Below are positions 21,889-34,326 of a DNA stretch of 64,000 bases, piece by piece; the stretch's first letter is position 1; every line of letters begins with the position of its first letter. Made by a program: the position numbers and the translations under genes. A model generated the notes under the pieces. The model was not told the origin of the DNA. It searched no databases and was given only the letters and a program-made list of their open reading frames with translations. Location of the stretch: the NCBI RefSeq assembly GCF_964204645.1, contig NC_134028.1, positions 8,907,001-8,971,000 on the forward strand, in the 5' to 3' direction. The DNA comes from Tubulanus polymorphus (lineage: Eukaryota; Nemertea; Palaeonemertea; Tubulaniformes; Tubulanidae).

Positions 21889-22289
21889 TGGCAGTCAACG
21901 TGTTAATGCAATTTCCAGGCACCTAAGACACAAAAATGACATTCTGCAACAATTCTTTAAGAGAAAAGAGAAACAATTTTTTCGCACTTTTTTAAAAAAG
22001 GCGCACAGAATTTACGACAGGAGCACGTGCTCCGCGTGCTCCCGTCTAGATCCGCCCCGTACAGCTACACATATAATTGATAATTCAGTCAACAGATGGC
22101 AGCACGTCATAGACAATTGTACACATGTTTCTTTCAAGTTGTGCTTGTCCTACACGAAAGCCGAGATAGCTGAATAAAGGTAGGTTAAACTATTTATTTA
22201 GTGCAGTAATACCGGTGGCATGTAAAACAGTAGTTGTAGTAGTAAATAAAAAAATACAAAGATTACAGAGGTGCAATCATAATGATTAT

Positions 22290-23880
22290 TCATGCAGTAT
22301 GTTATGAGCTATGAGCGTGATCAACAAGATGATGATGAAGAATCAGCTCCAGTATCTCATGGAAATCAGGACAGTCGAGTGATGCTGATTCAACTGCATC
22401 GGATTCTGATGACGAAGTCCCACTTAATAACCTTTGATATGAATTCACAGACAACAGATTTGTGCCTCCAGCAGATATCGAATTTCGGGGAAATCAGCAG
22501 CCCCATGTGGCAAATCCTGGTAAAACACCATACATGTACTTCAAACATATTGTTACAAATGATATCATTGCATTGTTAGTCAATGAATCAAACCGATACT
22601 CTCTGGAAAAATATGGTAGATCAATCGAATAATCCAACGATGAACTTGAAAGTTTCATGGGTGTATTTTTCATCATGGGGCTAGTCCACATGCTTAGTAT
22701 GGTATCCTATTGGGAATGTGGCACACGGTATCTTGCAGTAGCTGACAATATGAGTCGTCAGCACTTTCAGAAAATTGCACGATACTTGCAAATCGTTGCC
22801 GAAAATACTGTGTCTAATGAAGAAAAGTAAAACGATCGTATCTGGAAAATGCGGCCATGGTTAGCTCATCTTTGGGACAGACTCGCTCTCGCTGAAGCTG
22901 AGGAATATCACAGCGTAGACGAAATCATGGTCGCCTTCAAGGGCCGGTCTCTACTTCGACAATATCTTCCCAAAAAACCAAAAAAGTTTGTGTTTCAGGC
23001 TGTATCTATGATTTTGATGTCTATCAGGGGAAAGGAACTGGAAGGAATCACCAACATTGCACAGCCGTCGAAAAACTGTAGTAGGGGGGCAATGTTGTGG
23101 TGCAGCTATGTTCAAAACTTGAATCTGCTCTGAACTACTAAGTGTTTGCAGACAATTTTTTCTCGAATTTTGAAGTGGTCAATCAGCTGAAGAAGAGGAA
23201 AATTTGGTACATCGGAACTGTTCGTTCTGATTGAAATCAGATAAAGCCATGAAGCAAAGTGAAAGAGGGAGCTACCACTGCATTGTTGAGAAGAATGGAA
23301 ACAACGCACTTGTGAAGTGGCAAGATAATAAAGCTGTCACATAGATTTCAAGCTTCATTGCAATTGGCCCAGTTTCAACAGTGTGGTGGTATGACCGCAG
23401 TAAGAAAGAGCATGTCAATGTGTACAGACCAGAGTGTGTTGCCACCTACAATAAATTCATGGGTGGCGTGGATCTTGGTGATATGATGTGCAGCCTCAGC
23501 AAGTTTCGGATGCGAAGCAAAAGATGGTATATGTACATATGGTACCATACTCTGACAATGGCTGTGACAAATGCATGGTTTCTTTATCACAGAGATATAG
23601 ATATACTAGAGGAGAGACACATGCCGAAGAAGTTGTTCCAGGCACAAGTGGCAGATGCACTGTGCAAGGCGGATAAAAAACCACGTGGCAGACCCCGAAC
23701 CGCTGTTGGCCCGGAAAACAGTTGCTGTGTCGGTGGATTTAGCTTCATTAAGTGTACAAAATGCAACATCCACTTGTGCCTTACCAAATCAAACAACTGT
23801 TACACTGAATATCATGGATAAAAAGTTATTTCTGTATCAGATATACATAGGTATAAAATAAACTGCCTAGAATCATAAAT
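22290..23880 (+). pseudogene. piggyBac-type transposase, copy B, different family, broken
   Basis: Several plus-strand frames follow each other. First an acidic N terminus near 22310; then FVPPADIEFRGNQQPHVANP; then FMGVFFIMGLVHMLSMVSYW; then HSVDEIMVAFKGRSLLRQYL with the first catalytic Asp (about 22914); VFADNFFSNFEVV with the second (about 23150); YNKFMGGVDLGDMM with the third (about 23470); and a C-terminal Cys cluster ending SNNCYTEYHG at 23821. All three catalytic acids remain, but internal stops (for example near 22435, 22630, 22830 and 23343) and shifts break it. The sequence is far from copy A, so this is a separate piggyBac family, not a duplicate. Confidence 0.8.
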
Positions 23881-24147
23881 AATGTGATTGTAATTTGTTT
23901 TTTTACAAAATTTTACCCCCTTAGACCATTGTAGCACTCCCGCTACAATTTGGAAATTAGGGGCCAATGTGATTTTTGACCTATCAGTTACTCTTTTTGT
24001 ACCTCCAGAACCAACATATCAAAAGGCCATATTTTTCCTGCTGCTTGATCTAGGTGTGGTAGAGATAGGGTGAAAGTGCCCACTCTGGGATGGGAAAGGT
24101 GCCATCACACACTCTCCTTTGACAAGTTTCCTAGATTGATCTGAGCT

Positions 24148-24165
24148 GTAAAGGGTTTAATTCCA
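24148..24165. other. possible right end of piggyBac copy B
   Basis: GCTGTAAAGGGT is followed by TTAA, which fits a piggyBac right end (reverse complement begins ACCCTTTACAGC). I found no matching left end, so this remains tentative. Confidence 0.35.
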
Positions 24166-24280
24166 CTCTGGGACCAGTTCCACAGGTGAAGTGGTTTTGG
24201 GTATGACGATTAACTGCCCTCTTTTTGACTCGTTTTTTAATAACTTTATCACAAAATTTTATATGATTTTATTGTTTTAT

Positions 24281-27200
24281 AGCTAATCCACAGTGTGTGT
24301 ATTTTTTACTCTGGACCCAGTTTTGCAGTTCGTCAAACTTGGTTAAGTGTTTATGTGTTTTCAATGTGCTACATGTTATTCTTTATATAAATTTTTGTAA
24401 CTCCGGAATGGTACTAGTTCGGGGAGGGCTGCGGGGTTGGGGTTAGTTTAGGGTTCTTCCTTGATTACCTTCTTTAGCTCATCATCTGTACTGGTGGCGC
24501 TTACTCCCCTAGCCAATGTACCCCAACGGTTGTTTATTTATCTTTACATTTATAATCAAATATCGAGAACCACGATTAAACTACAAAACGGTCCAGTGTA
24601 ATTCAGTGTCGAGAACCGGAATCAAACGATGAACCAGACCAGTGTAATTTAGTGTCGAGAACCACAATGAAACTATGAACCGGACCAGTGTAATTCAGTG
24701 TCGAGAACCACAATCAAACAATGAACCAGACCAGTGTAATTAATTCAGTGTCCAGAACCGCAATCAAAAGATGAAACAGACTAGTGTAATTCAGTGTCGA
24801 GAACCACAATCAAGCGATGAACCAACAAACGTAATTCGGTGTCAAGGACTGTAATTAAACGATGAACCGCCCGATGTCATTTAGTGTCGAGAAACACAAT
24901 CAAACAATGAACTGGACCGGCGAAATTCTGTGGCATAATTAAAGGATTAACCCACCTATGTAATTCAGTGTCAAGAACCGGGATTAAACCATGAACCGGA
25001 CCAATGAAATTCCGTATGGGGAACCACTATTAAACGACGAACCGACCGATGTAATTCAGAGTAAAAAACCGCCATTAAACGATGAACCGGACCTATGTAA
25101 TTCAATGTCGAGAATCACTGATAAACAATATACTGGACCAATGTAATTTAGTATGGAGAACCACTATCAAACGACGAACCGGCCTGCGTTATTCAGTGTC
25201 AAGAACCACGATTATGGGATGATCTGGAGTTGTAATTGTGTTGAGCATTTGCATAGTGGATTGAGTGGAAATAGTTTAAAGGAGTTGAAACTGTTGTGAC
25301 TATCGTTTGTTCGCATCCAACAGAATCAACAAAGACATATCATATCATTCCTGTAGGCAAATGACCAAAGTGTTTCATAGCTAATCCACAGTGTGCGTAT
25401 TTTTTACTCTGGACCCAGTTTTGCAGTTCGTCAAACTTGGTTACGTGTTTTTGTGTTTTCAATGTGCTACATGTTATTTTTCATATAAATTTTTGTAACT
25501 CCGGAATGATACTAGTTCAACGCGGGGAGGGCTGCGGGGTTGGGGTTAGTTTAGGGTTCCTCCTTGATTACCTTCTTTACCTCGTCATCTGCACTGGTGG
25601 CGCTTACTCCTCTAGCCAATGTACCCCAAGGGTTGTTTATTTATCTTTACATTTATAATCAAGTATTGAGAACCACAATTAAACTATAAAATGGACCAGT
25701 GTAATTCAGTGTCGAGACCCGGAATCAAACGATGAACCGGACCAGTGTAATTCAGTGTCGAGAACCACAATGAAACTATGAACCCGACCAGTGTAATTCA
25801 GTGTCCAGAACCGCAATGAAACGATGAAACAGACTAGTGTAATTCAGTGTCGAGAACCATAATCAACCGATGAACTGGAAAAACTTAATTCGGTGTCAAG
25901 GACCGTAATTAAACGATGAACCGCCCGATGTCATTCAGTGTCGAGAAACACAATCAAACAATGAACTGGACGAGCAAAATTAGGTGGCAAGGACCATAAT
26001 TAAAGGATGAACCGACCTATGTAATTCAGTGTCAAGAACCGCGATTAAACCATGAACCGGACCAATGAAATTCCATATGGGGAACCACTATTTAACGACG
26101 AACTGACCGATGTAATTCAGAGTAAAAAAAAACGCCATTAAACGATGAACAAGACCTATGTAATTCAATGTCGAGAATCACTGATAAACAATATACTTGA
26201 TCAATGTAATTTAGTACATAGAACCACTATCAAACGACGAACCGGCCAGCGTAATTCAGTGTCAAGAACCACGATTATAGGATGATCTGGTGTTGTAATT
26301 GTGTTGAGCATTTGCGTAGTGGATTGAGTGGAAATAGTTTAAAGGAGTTGAAACTGTTAAAGTATTATTGGTGACTATCGTTCATTCGCCTCCAACAGAA
26401 TCAACAAAGACATATCATATCACTCCTGTAGGCAAATGACCAAAGTGTTTCATAGCTAATCAACAGTGTGTGTATTTTTTACTCTGGACCCAGTTTTGCA
26501 GTTCGTCAAACTTGGTTACGTGTTTTTGTGTTTTCAATGTGCTACATGTTATTTTTCATATAAATTTTTGTAACTCCGGAATGATACTAGTTCAACGCGG
26601 GGAGGGCTGCGGGGTTGGGGTTAGTTTAGGGTTCCTCCTTGATAACCTTCTTTACCTCGTCATCTGCACTGGTGGCACTTACTCCTCTAGCCAATGTACC
26701 CCAAGGGTTGTTTATTTATCTTTACATTTATAATCAAGTATTGAGAACCACAATTAAACTATAAAACGGACCAGTGTAATTCAGTGTCGAGACCCGGAAT
26801 CAAACGATGAACCGGACCAGTGTAATTCAGTGTTGAGAACCACAATGAAACTATGAACCCGACCAGTGTAATTCAGTTTCCAGAACCGCAATCAAACGAT
26901 GAAACAGACTAGTGTAATTCAGTGTCGAGAACCATAATCAACCGATGAACCGGAAAAACGTAATTCGGTGTCAAGGTACGTAATTAAACGATGAACCGCT
27001 CGATGTCATTTAGTGTCGAGAAACACAATCAAACAATGAACTGGACGAGCAAAATTAGGTGGCAAGGACCATAATTAAAGGATGAACCGACCTATGTAAT
27101 TCAGTGTCAAGAACCGCGATTAAACCATGAACCGGACCAATGAAATTCCATATGGGGAACCACTATTTAACGACGAACTGACCGATGTAATTCAGAGTAA

Positions 27201-29580
27201 AAAAAACCGCCATTAAACGATGAACCGGACCTATGTAATTCAATGTCGAGAATCACTGATAAACAATATACTTGATCAATGTAATTTAGTACGGAGAACC
27301 ACTATCAAACGACGAACCGGCCAGCGTAATTCAGTGTCAAGAACCAGGATTATAGGATGATCTGGAGTTGTAATTGTGTTGAGCATTTGCGTAGTGGATT
27401 GAGTGGAAATAGTTTAAAGGAGTTGAAACTGTTAAAGTATTATTGGTGACTATCGTTCATTCGCCTCCAACAGAATCAACAAAGACATATCATATCACTC
27501 CTGTAGGCAAATGACCAAAGTGTTTCATAGCTAATCAACAGTGTGTGTATTTTTTACTCTGGACCCAGTTTTGCAGTTCGTCAAACTTGGTTACCTGTTT
27601 TTGTGTTTTCAATGTGCTACATGTTATTTTTCATATAAATTTTTGTAACTCCGGAATGATACTAGTTCAACGCGGGGAGGGCTGCGGGTTTGGGTTAGTT
27701 TAGGGTTCCTCCTTGATAACCTTCTTTACCTCGTCATCTGCACTGGTGGCGCTTACTCCTCTAGCCAATGTACCCCAAGGGTTGTTTATTTATCTTTACA
27801 TTTATAATCAAGTATTGAGAACCACAATTAAACTATAAAACGGACCAGTGTAATTCGGTGTCGAGACCCGGAATCAAACGATGAACCGGACCAGTGTAAT
27901 TCAGTGTTGAGAACCACAATGAAACTATGAACCCGACCAGTGTAATTCAGTGTCCAGAACCGCAATCTAACGATGAAACAGACTAGTGTAATTCAGTGTC
28001 GAGAACCATAATCAACCGATGAACCGGAAAAACGTAATTCGGTGTCAAGGACCGTAATTAGACGATGAACCGCTCGATGTCATTTAGTGTCGAGAAACAC
28101 AATCAAACAATGAACTGGACGAGCAAAATTAGGTGGCAAGGACCATAATTAAAGGATGAACCGACCTATGTAATTCAGTGTCAAGAACCGCGATTAAACC
28201 ATGAACCGGACCAATGAAATTCCATATGAGGAACCACTATTTAACGACGAACTGACCGATGTAATTCAGAGTAAAAAAAACCGCCATTAAACGATGAACC
28301 GGACCTATGTAATTCAATGTCGAGAATCACTGATAAACAATATACTTGACCAATGTAATTTAGTACGGAGAACCACTATCAAAGGACGAACAAGCCAGCG
28401 TAATTCAGTGTCAAGAACCACGATTATAGGATGATCTGGAGTTGTAATTGTGTTGAGCATTTGCGTAGTGGATTGAGTGGAAATAGTTTAAAGGAGTTGA
28501 AACTGTTAAAGTATTATTGGTGACTATCGTTCGTTCGCCTCCAACAGAATCAACAAAGACTTATCATATCACTCCTGTAGGCAAATGACCAAAGTGTTTC
28601 ATAGCTAATCAACAGTGTGTGTATTTTTTACTCTGGACCCAGTTTTGCAGTTCGTCAAAGTTGTTTACGTATTTTTGTGTTTTCAATGTGCTACATGTTA
28701 TTTTTTATATAATTTTTTGTAACTCCGGAATGGAACTAGTTCAACGCGGGGAGGGCTGCGGGTTTGGGTTAGTTTAGGGTTCCTCCTTGATTACCTTCTT
28801 TAGCTCATCATCTGTACTGGTGGCGCTTACTCCCCTAGCCAATGTACCCCAAGGGTTGTTTATTTATCTTTACATTTATAATCAAGTATCGAGAACCACG
28901 ATTAAACTATAAAACGGACCAGTGTAATTCAGTGTCGAGAACCGGAATCAAACGATGAACCAGACCAGTGTAATTTAGTGTCGAGAACCACAATGAAACT
29001 ATGAACCCGACCAGTGTAATTCAGTGTCGAGAACCACAATCAAAGGATGAAACAGACTAGTGTAATTCAGTGTCGAGAACCACAATCAACCGATGAACCG
29101 GACAAACGTAATTCGGTGTCAAGGACTGTAATTAAATGGTGAACCGTCCGATGTCAGTGTCGAGAAACACATTCAAACAATGGACTGGACCAGCGAAATT
29201 CTGTGGCAAGGACCATAATTAAAGGATGAACCGACCTATGTAATTCAGTGTCAAGAACTGCGATTAAACCATGAACCGGACCAATGAAATTCCGTATGGG
29301 GAACCACTATTAAAAAACCGCCATTAAACGAGAATCGGACCTATGTAATTCAATGTCGAGAATCACTGATAAACGATATACTGGACCAATGTAATTCAGT
29401 ATGGAGAACCACTATCAAATGACGAACCGGCCAGCGTAATTCAGTGTCAAGAACCACGATTATAGGATGATCTGGAGTTGTAATTGTGTTGAGCATTTGT
29501 GCAGTGGATTGAGTGGAAATAGTTTAAAGGAGTTTAAAGAAGACATATCATATCACTCCTGTAGGCAAATGACCAAAGTG
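24281..29580. repeat. higher-order satellite: five ~1,075-bp units built of 46-bp monomers
   Basis: The anchor AGCTAATC(C/A)ACAGTGTG occurs at 24281, 25379, 26454, 27529 and 28603, so units are 1098, 1075, 1075 and 1074 bp, with a fifth incomplete or diverged at its end. Each unit has a non-repetitive ~400-bp segment (TTTACTCTGGACCCAG... to CCCAAGGGTTG) followed by about fourteen diverged 46-bp monomers (core GTGTAATTCAGTGTCGAGAA, spacing 46 bp at 24595, 24641, 24687). Units 2 to 4 are more alike than the monomers inside them, which is the mark of a higher-order repeat. Short frames such as 25437-25658 repeat only because the DNA repeats. Confidence 0.88.
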
Positions 29581-29655
29581 TATTATATGTATATAATTCT
29601 GAAAAAAGGTACTACTGGTTTAACCGATGTTGAACATAATCAAAATGTGTATTCT

Positions 29656-29718
29656 GATATAATGTATGTATAAGTTGATATAATGTATGTATAAGTTGAT
29701 ATAATATATGTATAAGAA
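29656..29718. repeat. three copies of a 21-bp tandem repeat
   Basis: GATATAATGTATGTATAAGTT repeats with a 21-bp period starting at 29656, 29677 and 29698. It lies just after the satellite. Confidence 0.75.
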
Positions 29719-29772
29719 TTTCAATTTTGTATTACGTGGTAAATCAAGTTTATGTAAATAATTTAATACGTT

Positions 29773-29935
29773 AAGGGGAGGGGAGATGTTGATAGATGTT
29801 TATGGATGCTTCAACTTCAGTTACTATGTGCCACATCTGGTAAACATATATTTATGTCTTGTTCTCATGAGAATAAAATCATCATCAGTCTAGTACCAAC
29901 TCTCGCCTTGTTTGGTTGCTATTAAAGGCCCACTG
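29773..29935 (+). mobile_element. possible polypurine tract and LTR remnant
   Basis: AAGGGGAGGGGAGA (29773-29786) is directly followed by TGTTGATAGATG, the layout of a polypurine tract and a 3' LTR start. An AATAAA signal follows about 85 bp later. No matching upstream LTR was found, so this may be a remnant or a chance match. Confidence 0.3.
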
Positions 29936-31183
29936 GAAGTATAAAAGCCCAATGTCAGAGGATGCCATATCATGTGCTGAGCTCCAGCTTAGGTACATAT
30001 TTTCCTTGTTTTCTCTAAAACTAGGTTCATTTTCACCATTGTTTTTGTCAGATAGATAAATGAATGTTGTGGGAGGCGTTATCCAATGTAATTTATACCT
30101 CAAATGCAACCAATCAGCAAAAAATTTGAATTTTGAAGTTGGATTTACTGATATTTTGAACCACTGATTGACATAAAGCTCCTTCCACTAGAGTTGGTTT
30201 CCGGTGCTGAGCCATACTTCATCAGTTGTTGTTATCAGTGTCTTGATAAACAAACCTGTCATCGCCTCAAGTGGTTCTCCATATGATGTAATGTGATCTA
30301 TCAGGCAAATATGATAATAAAGATTAAACTTTTTTTTAGCAATAATGATCAAAATGCTTTAGATATATCTTTCATTTTGTGAGCTTTTTAACGGTACCAA
30401 ATATGATATGAATATCTGGATACTAGCCTATAAAATGATCCATACAGCATTCCATAGAAAAAGTCGTGACATACCTTGAAACTATTTTATTCAATATCTA
30501 ATCCAATTCATTTAAACTACTAGAACAGAAATAATTTCCAAACTGTAATAATAAGATAATTTACTTCCACTTGTGTCCCATATATGGTTGATCAGCTAAA
30601 TTTGGATACCATGCCATACCATGATGATACACATTTCAGCACACAGTCCGGTAACATATCTCTCCGTACTAAACAGCAATTTTATGATTTTCTAAAGCAT
30701 CCAGTTTTTTCGCCTTGTATCAATTGCCTGCAACTGCATCCCGGTGGAACAACATGGTCCAGAACTTTCTATACGCGATTTTTCTCGGGCGATGATTTGA
30801 TTCATTGGGGACTCCGGGCTCACATTCCCACCACATTTGTCGATGACTTTCGTCAGTTTCACACAGCCGACAATAAGTTTTCACATTCTATGGCAGACTG
30901 GTCTTGCATGATGAGAAAGTTTGTATATTCATCATCACCGCATTCCTTTGCGGAGGATGGTAGTTCATCAATATCCCAGCAGTTGAAATTGATGAAATGA
31001 CGTATGGATTCTTCCTGCACTGGTGTCGCCATTATAGCAAACTTACGCTTCTGTGAGCGATTTCCATTATTTTCTGTCTCCATATAATCATTTTCTTCGC
31101 TGGATCCTGTCATTATATGAATTTACGTTAGAACTTGAGCAATAAACTAACTTAGAAGGAGCAGTTATCATACGCACTGACTA
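29936..31183. other. unassigned stretch with overlapping open frames of unknown meaning
   Basis: A plus frame at 30584-31000 (138 codons) and an ATG-started minus frame at 30859-31113 (84 codons, beginning MTGSSEENDYMETENNGNRS) overlap. The minus frame has the more protein-like composition: an acidic start, a KRK patch, then NFNCWDIDELPSSAKE. I do not recognise either. One of them may be an exon or part of an old element. Confidence 0.3.
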
Positions 31184-31185
31184 TA

Positions 31186-31211
31186 TGTGACCCGTGCTGG
31201 CCAAATGAGTC
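31186..31211 (+). repeat. left terminal inverted repeat
   Basis: 26 bp, inverted match to 35416-35441 with one difference (C/G at the eighth base). Preceded by TA. Confidence 0.8.
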
Positions 31212-31555
31212 GGAAGTCGCAGATATACATTCTGCAGTACAGTCGATTTAACTTGAATGGCTTGAAATTTTCGAAATTTTTATTTTCACAGAATTGCATT
31301 ATTTAATAAGTTTTCCATCGGAAACACCAATCAAAACTCGTAAAATATTATTTGAAATACACTTAAATCGACTTTTAAATAGTGTCTTCATTAAATCTTT
31401 CTTAAACCAAAGCAAATTTTGTCCAAAAACCGCTATTTTCATTCGCAAAAATTTCAATCTTGCCATGGGAATACCCCAACGAAATAAATATCTACTGAAA
31501 GCTCTCGTTATCTAGTTTCTAATAATGATGCAAAGAAATTCCAAATGACATCACT

Positions 31556-31700
31556 GTCAGCCAATCAGAAGCGAGAATCGGGGGGATATCCCATAAACAT
31601 CTACGCTTTGTTGCTATGAAGAGGTCACCGGACGCGAATACTGCGTTCTGATTGGCCGAGCGCTCGCTTCCGTTGTAAACAGTAAGCCAATTTTACTTCC
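31556..31700 (+). promoter_or_regulatory. probable promoter region of the transposase gene
   Basis: A CCAAT box (CAGCCAATCAGAAGCG, 31558-31573) and an inverted one (CTGATTGGCCGAGCG, near 31650) lie 180-280 bp before the start codon at 31835, in a locally GC-richer patch. Their role is inferred from position and motif. Confidence 0.4.
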
Positions 31701-31834
31701 GTGTTTGAATCCTCGTGTTTATACTGAACAATTGCGCTATTAAAATGGTTTTTTTTCGCTGTTTATCATCAAGTTACGTTATCAAAAGGTCAACATCTGT
31801 CAAATCATTGTTTACAGTGACGTTTTTATTCATT

Positions 31835-32534
31835 ATGGCGCTTTCAAAGCTACAAAATAACGACGCAATCGCCCGTCAATTGAATGAACTTTCTAGAATT
31901 AATTTGCGTGGTACTACCGGCGTGTCAGATGAACAGTTGTCGAATTTAGTAAGTGATTATTTCATTTTTGGCTCAGATGATGAGTGTTCCTCTGATGAAG
32001 AGGATGATGAGGGAGAGGAGGAAGTGTTGAACTATGATTTTTTAGCTGATGATAGTGATGATAGGACTAATGTTTTGACGGCATCTCTTCATGAAGATAA
32101 TTATCCTGTATCTGACGACGACAGTGACAGCAGCAGCACTGATGATGAAATAATTCCTCTCAACCCCGTCAATGAGGTTGCCGCAATTATTAAAAAAATG
32201 TACAGACTCCTGATTCTGTGTTCAATAACGAGGAAGAACGCATCAAAACATTTTCGTGTAATTCTAAAAGCAACAGGTGTTCGTTAGCAAATGGCGAGCC
32301 ATGTTATGGCAAACTAGACAATAACTTTGTACGGACAATGCGCATGAACATGATAAGTTTGAACGATTATGAAAAGGACTTAATTTTACTGGGGAAATTG
32401 AGCACCACAATGAATCTATCAGAAATGACGGCCAAATCCAAGCGCAAGGAGCAGTCCAAACGTAAACAGCAGCGAACTGTCTATCTAGTGGAAGGGAAAC
32501 GGCTATGCAGAGAATCCTTCAAATTTCTTCATAG
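31835..32534 (+). pseudogene. DUF7869-like transposase, exon 1 (acidic N terminus, frameshifted)
   Basis: ATG 31835 (MALSKLQNNDAIARQLNELS) begins a region with an acidic Ser/Asp/Glu stretch. Another in-frame ATG lies upstream at 31745. The frame is lost at a run of seven A's near 32191-32197. In the next frame it continues EERIKTFSCNSKSNRCSLAN, then YLVEGKRLCRESFKFLHR. The CR..F.FLH motif is typical of the family. The donor is CATAG|GTAGGT at 32535. Confidence 0.7.
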
Positions 32535-32859
32535 GTAGGTTATTATTATTATTATCTTGTTAATCATGATGTTAAAATGTAGGCGAGAACCGATAGGCCT
32601 AAGACTAAGTTTAGGCCTACTAATTTTCTCAATTTTCAAATAAAGCTGTGCCTTGGGAATGGGAAGCCAGTAATTGATGCTAGTAATGGTTGACCGTTGT
32701 TAGAATTCAGATTCTCTAATCCGTGAATACCACTGGCTCTGGACTAAGAATGGACTAAATTTTTTGAGAGAGTGCATGAATTGAATTAGCGACGCCATTT
32801 AGGCCTAAATAGGATTTCAATGTTTTTCATGATTTAATTTGCTTTGTTTCTTTTTTCAG

Positions 32860-33135
32860 CATCAGCCAAAACAAACTGACGGCAGTGATAAAGTTTTACA
32901 AAGAAAACAGGCTCATTCCACGGATAAAAAAAACTATCAGCCGGCACAAGTCTAATCCGCACTACCTGAAATATGACATTCAGCGAGTAGTCTAGTTTAT
33001 CGTCAATTTCGCAGAGGCACACGCTTTAGTTCTTCCTGGTAGAGTTCCCGGATTTAAGAGATTCGACATCAAATTATTGCCATCGACAGAAACCAAGGCA
33101 TCTGTTTGGAGAAAGTATAAAGCGGCTATGGAAGT
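32860..33135 (+). pseudogene. DUF7869-like transposase, exon 2 (one nonsense codon)
   Basis: The acceptor TTTTTTCAG ends at 32859 and the frame continues from exon 1 (SISQNKLTAVIKFYKENRLI). It then reads FIVNFAEAHALVLPGRVPGF and KRFDIKLLPSTETKASVWRK, the loop typical of this family. A TAG interrupts it just before FIVNFAEAH (near 32994). The 3' splice border is unclear and is given approximately. Confidence 0.65.
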
Positions 33136-33417
33136 TTTGGATAAGTGTATCAAAATAAATTTCCATTATATTAGCAAACAGACTGTCCATACAAACTGTA
33201 TTCATTGTCACAGATTGCCATTAGCAACCGAAATTTTCCCATTGATGGTCAGATCTGGTCAAGCCGTGACACTAGAATTATTTATGATTGTAGGCTACAT
33301 GTATTAGTTGCGCTGTGCATAATGGTTATTATAAAAATATACTCTTTTTCAGTGGTTCTGATGCAACCTTTTTATTATTTTAAGCATTATTTACTTATCA
33401 CAACTATATGTTTGTAG

Positions 33418-34326
33418 GGCAACGTGCGGTGAGTGCTCACTCGTTCAGGAGATTATGGAGAAATCTTGTACCCTTCATTGTGAGAACACGTACTATGACA
33501 GATTTGTGCTGGGTCTGTCATAAAAACAACACAGCAGTGTACCATAGTGCTAACCTAGCAGAAAATCAAAAAACGCAGCGAATTAAAGAACAAGAACAGC
33601 ACCTCCTTACAGTCTCTAAGGAGCGATCAGTGTACCAGGGCTTGGTCGAGGATGCCAAACGTGCAGTTGAGGATAAAAATTGGGATCTGGGACAGCATGC
33701 GCCCTCCTCAAAAAATGTGTCGATGCACTATTCTTTTGACTACGCCCAACAAGTACATTATCCGTCGGACCCAATGCAGCCAGGGCCCATGTATTTTCTT
33801 GTACCAAGGAAGTGTGGTTTGTTTGGAACTTGCTGTGAAGCTTTCCCCAAACAAGTCAACTTTCTCATCGATGAATCTGTTTGTGTCAGCAAAGGTTCTA
33901 ATGCAGTGATCTCATATGTTGATTATTTCTTCCGTCACTATGGTTTAGGAGAGACCAGTGTTCATTTGAATTGCGACAATTGTTCCGGGCAAAACAAAAA
34001 CAATTATGTTGTGTGGTACTTCTTGTGGAGAGTAATGTGTGGTCTTCATTTCCATGTTGAGCTGCATTTTCTGATTACGGGCCATACGAAGTTCGCCCCT
34101 GATTGGTGTTTTGGTTTAGTGAAACAGCGATATCGGCGCGGACATTGGTATCCAGCCTTGGGGACATGGCACAGGTTGTGGAGGAAAGTACCCTTACAGG
34201 TGTGAACATTGCACAGCTAGTTGGTAATGAAGATGGCTCCGTGATAGTGCCTCTTCATAATTGGCAGGAGAAACTGGCGCCTTTCTTCAAGAAGATGACA
34301 GGAATCAAAAAGTACCATCACTTCAG
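33418..34326 (+). pseudogene. DUF7869-like transposase, exon 3 (catalytic-like core)
   Basis: The acceptor is TTTGTAG at 33417. The frame covers SFRRLWRNLVPFI, a Cys pair in DLCWVCHKNN, a helical stretch, then NVSMHYSFDYAQQVHYPSDP, PRKCGLFGTCCEAFPKQVNF, VHLNCDNCSGQNKNNYVVWY and FLITGHTKFAPDWCFGLVKQ. The D.CSGQNKNN and GHT..APDW motifs look like the acid-bearing strands of an RNase H-like transposase fold; that catalytic reading is inference. A one-base shift near 34130 moves the frame to VSSLGDMAQVVEES. The donor is TTCAG|GTTTGT. Confidence 0.75.

Larger units (their letters stand above)
19414..21906 (+). mobile_element. piggyBac-type transposon, copy A, composite and internally deleted
   Basis: TTAA at 19414-19417 is followed by CCCTTAGTGCGCTG, a piggyBac-style left end. 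The next plausible right end is at 21902, where GGCAGTCAACGTG is followed by TTAA (21903-21906). The two ends do not match each other. The right end does match an inward copy at about 21105 (CACGTTGACTGCC), so the region seems to be two elements merged or nested. The transposase parts are described separately. Confidence 0.6.

Noticed and set aside
24561-25215. Regular 46-bp repeats suggesting a CRISPR array
   Set aside because: The monomers are directly adjacent without spacers, diverge along their whole length, and sit in larger units. This is a eukaryotic satellite.
25437-26733. Short frames repeated in successive satellite units
   Set aside because: They recur because the DNA repeats. 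There is no start context or similarity to a protein, and single-base changes are not biased toward silent sites as far as I can see.
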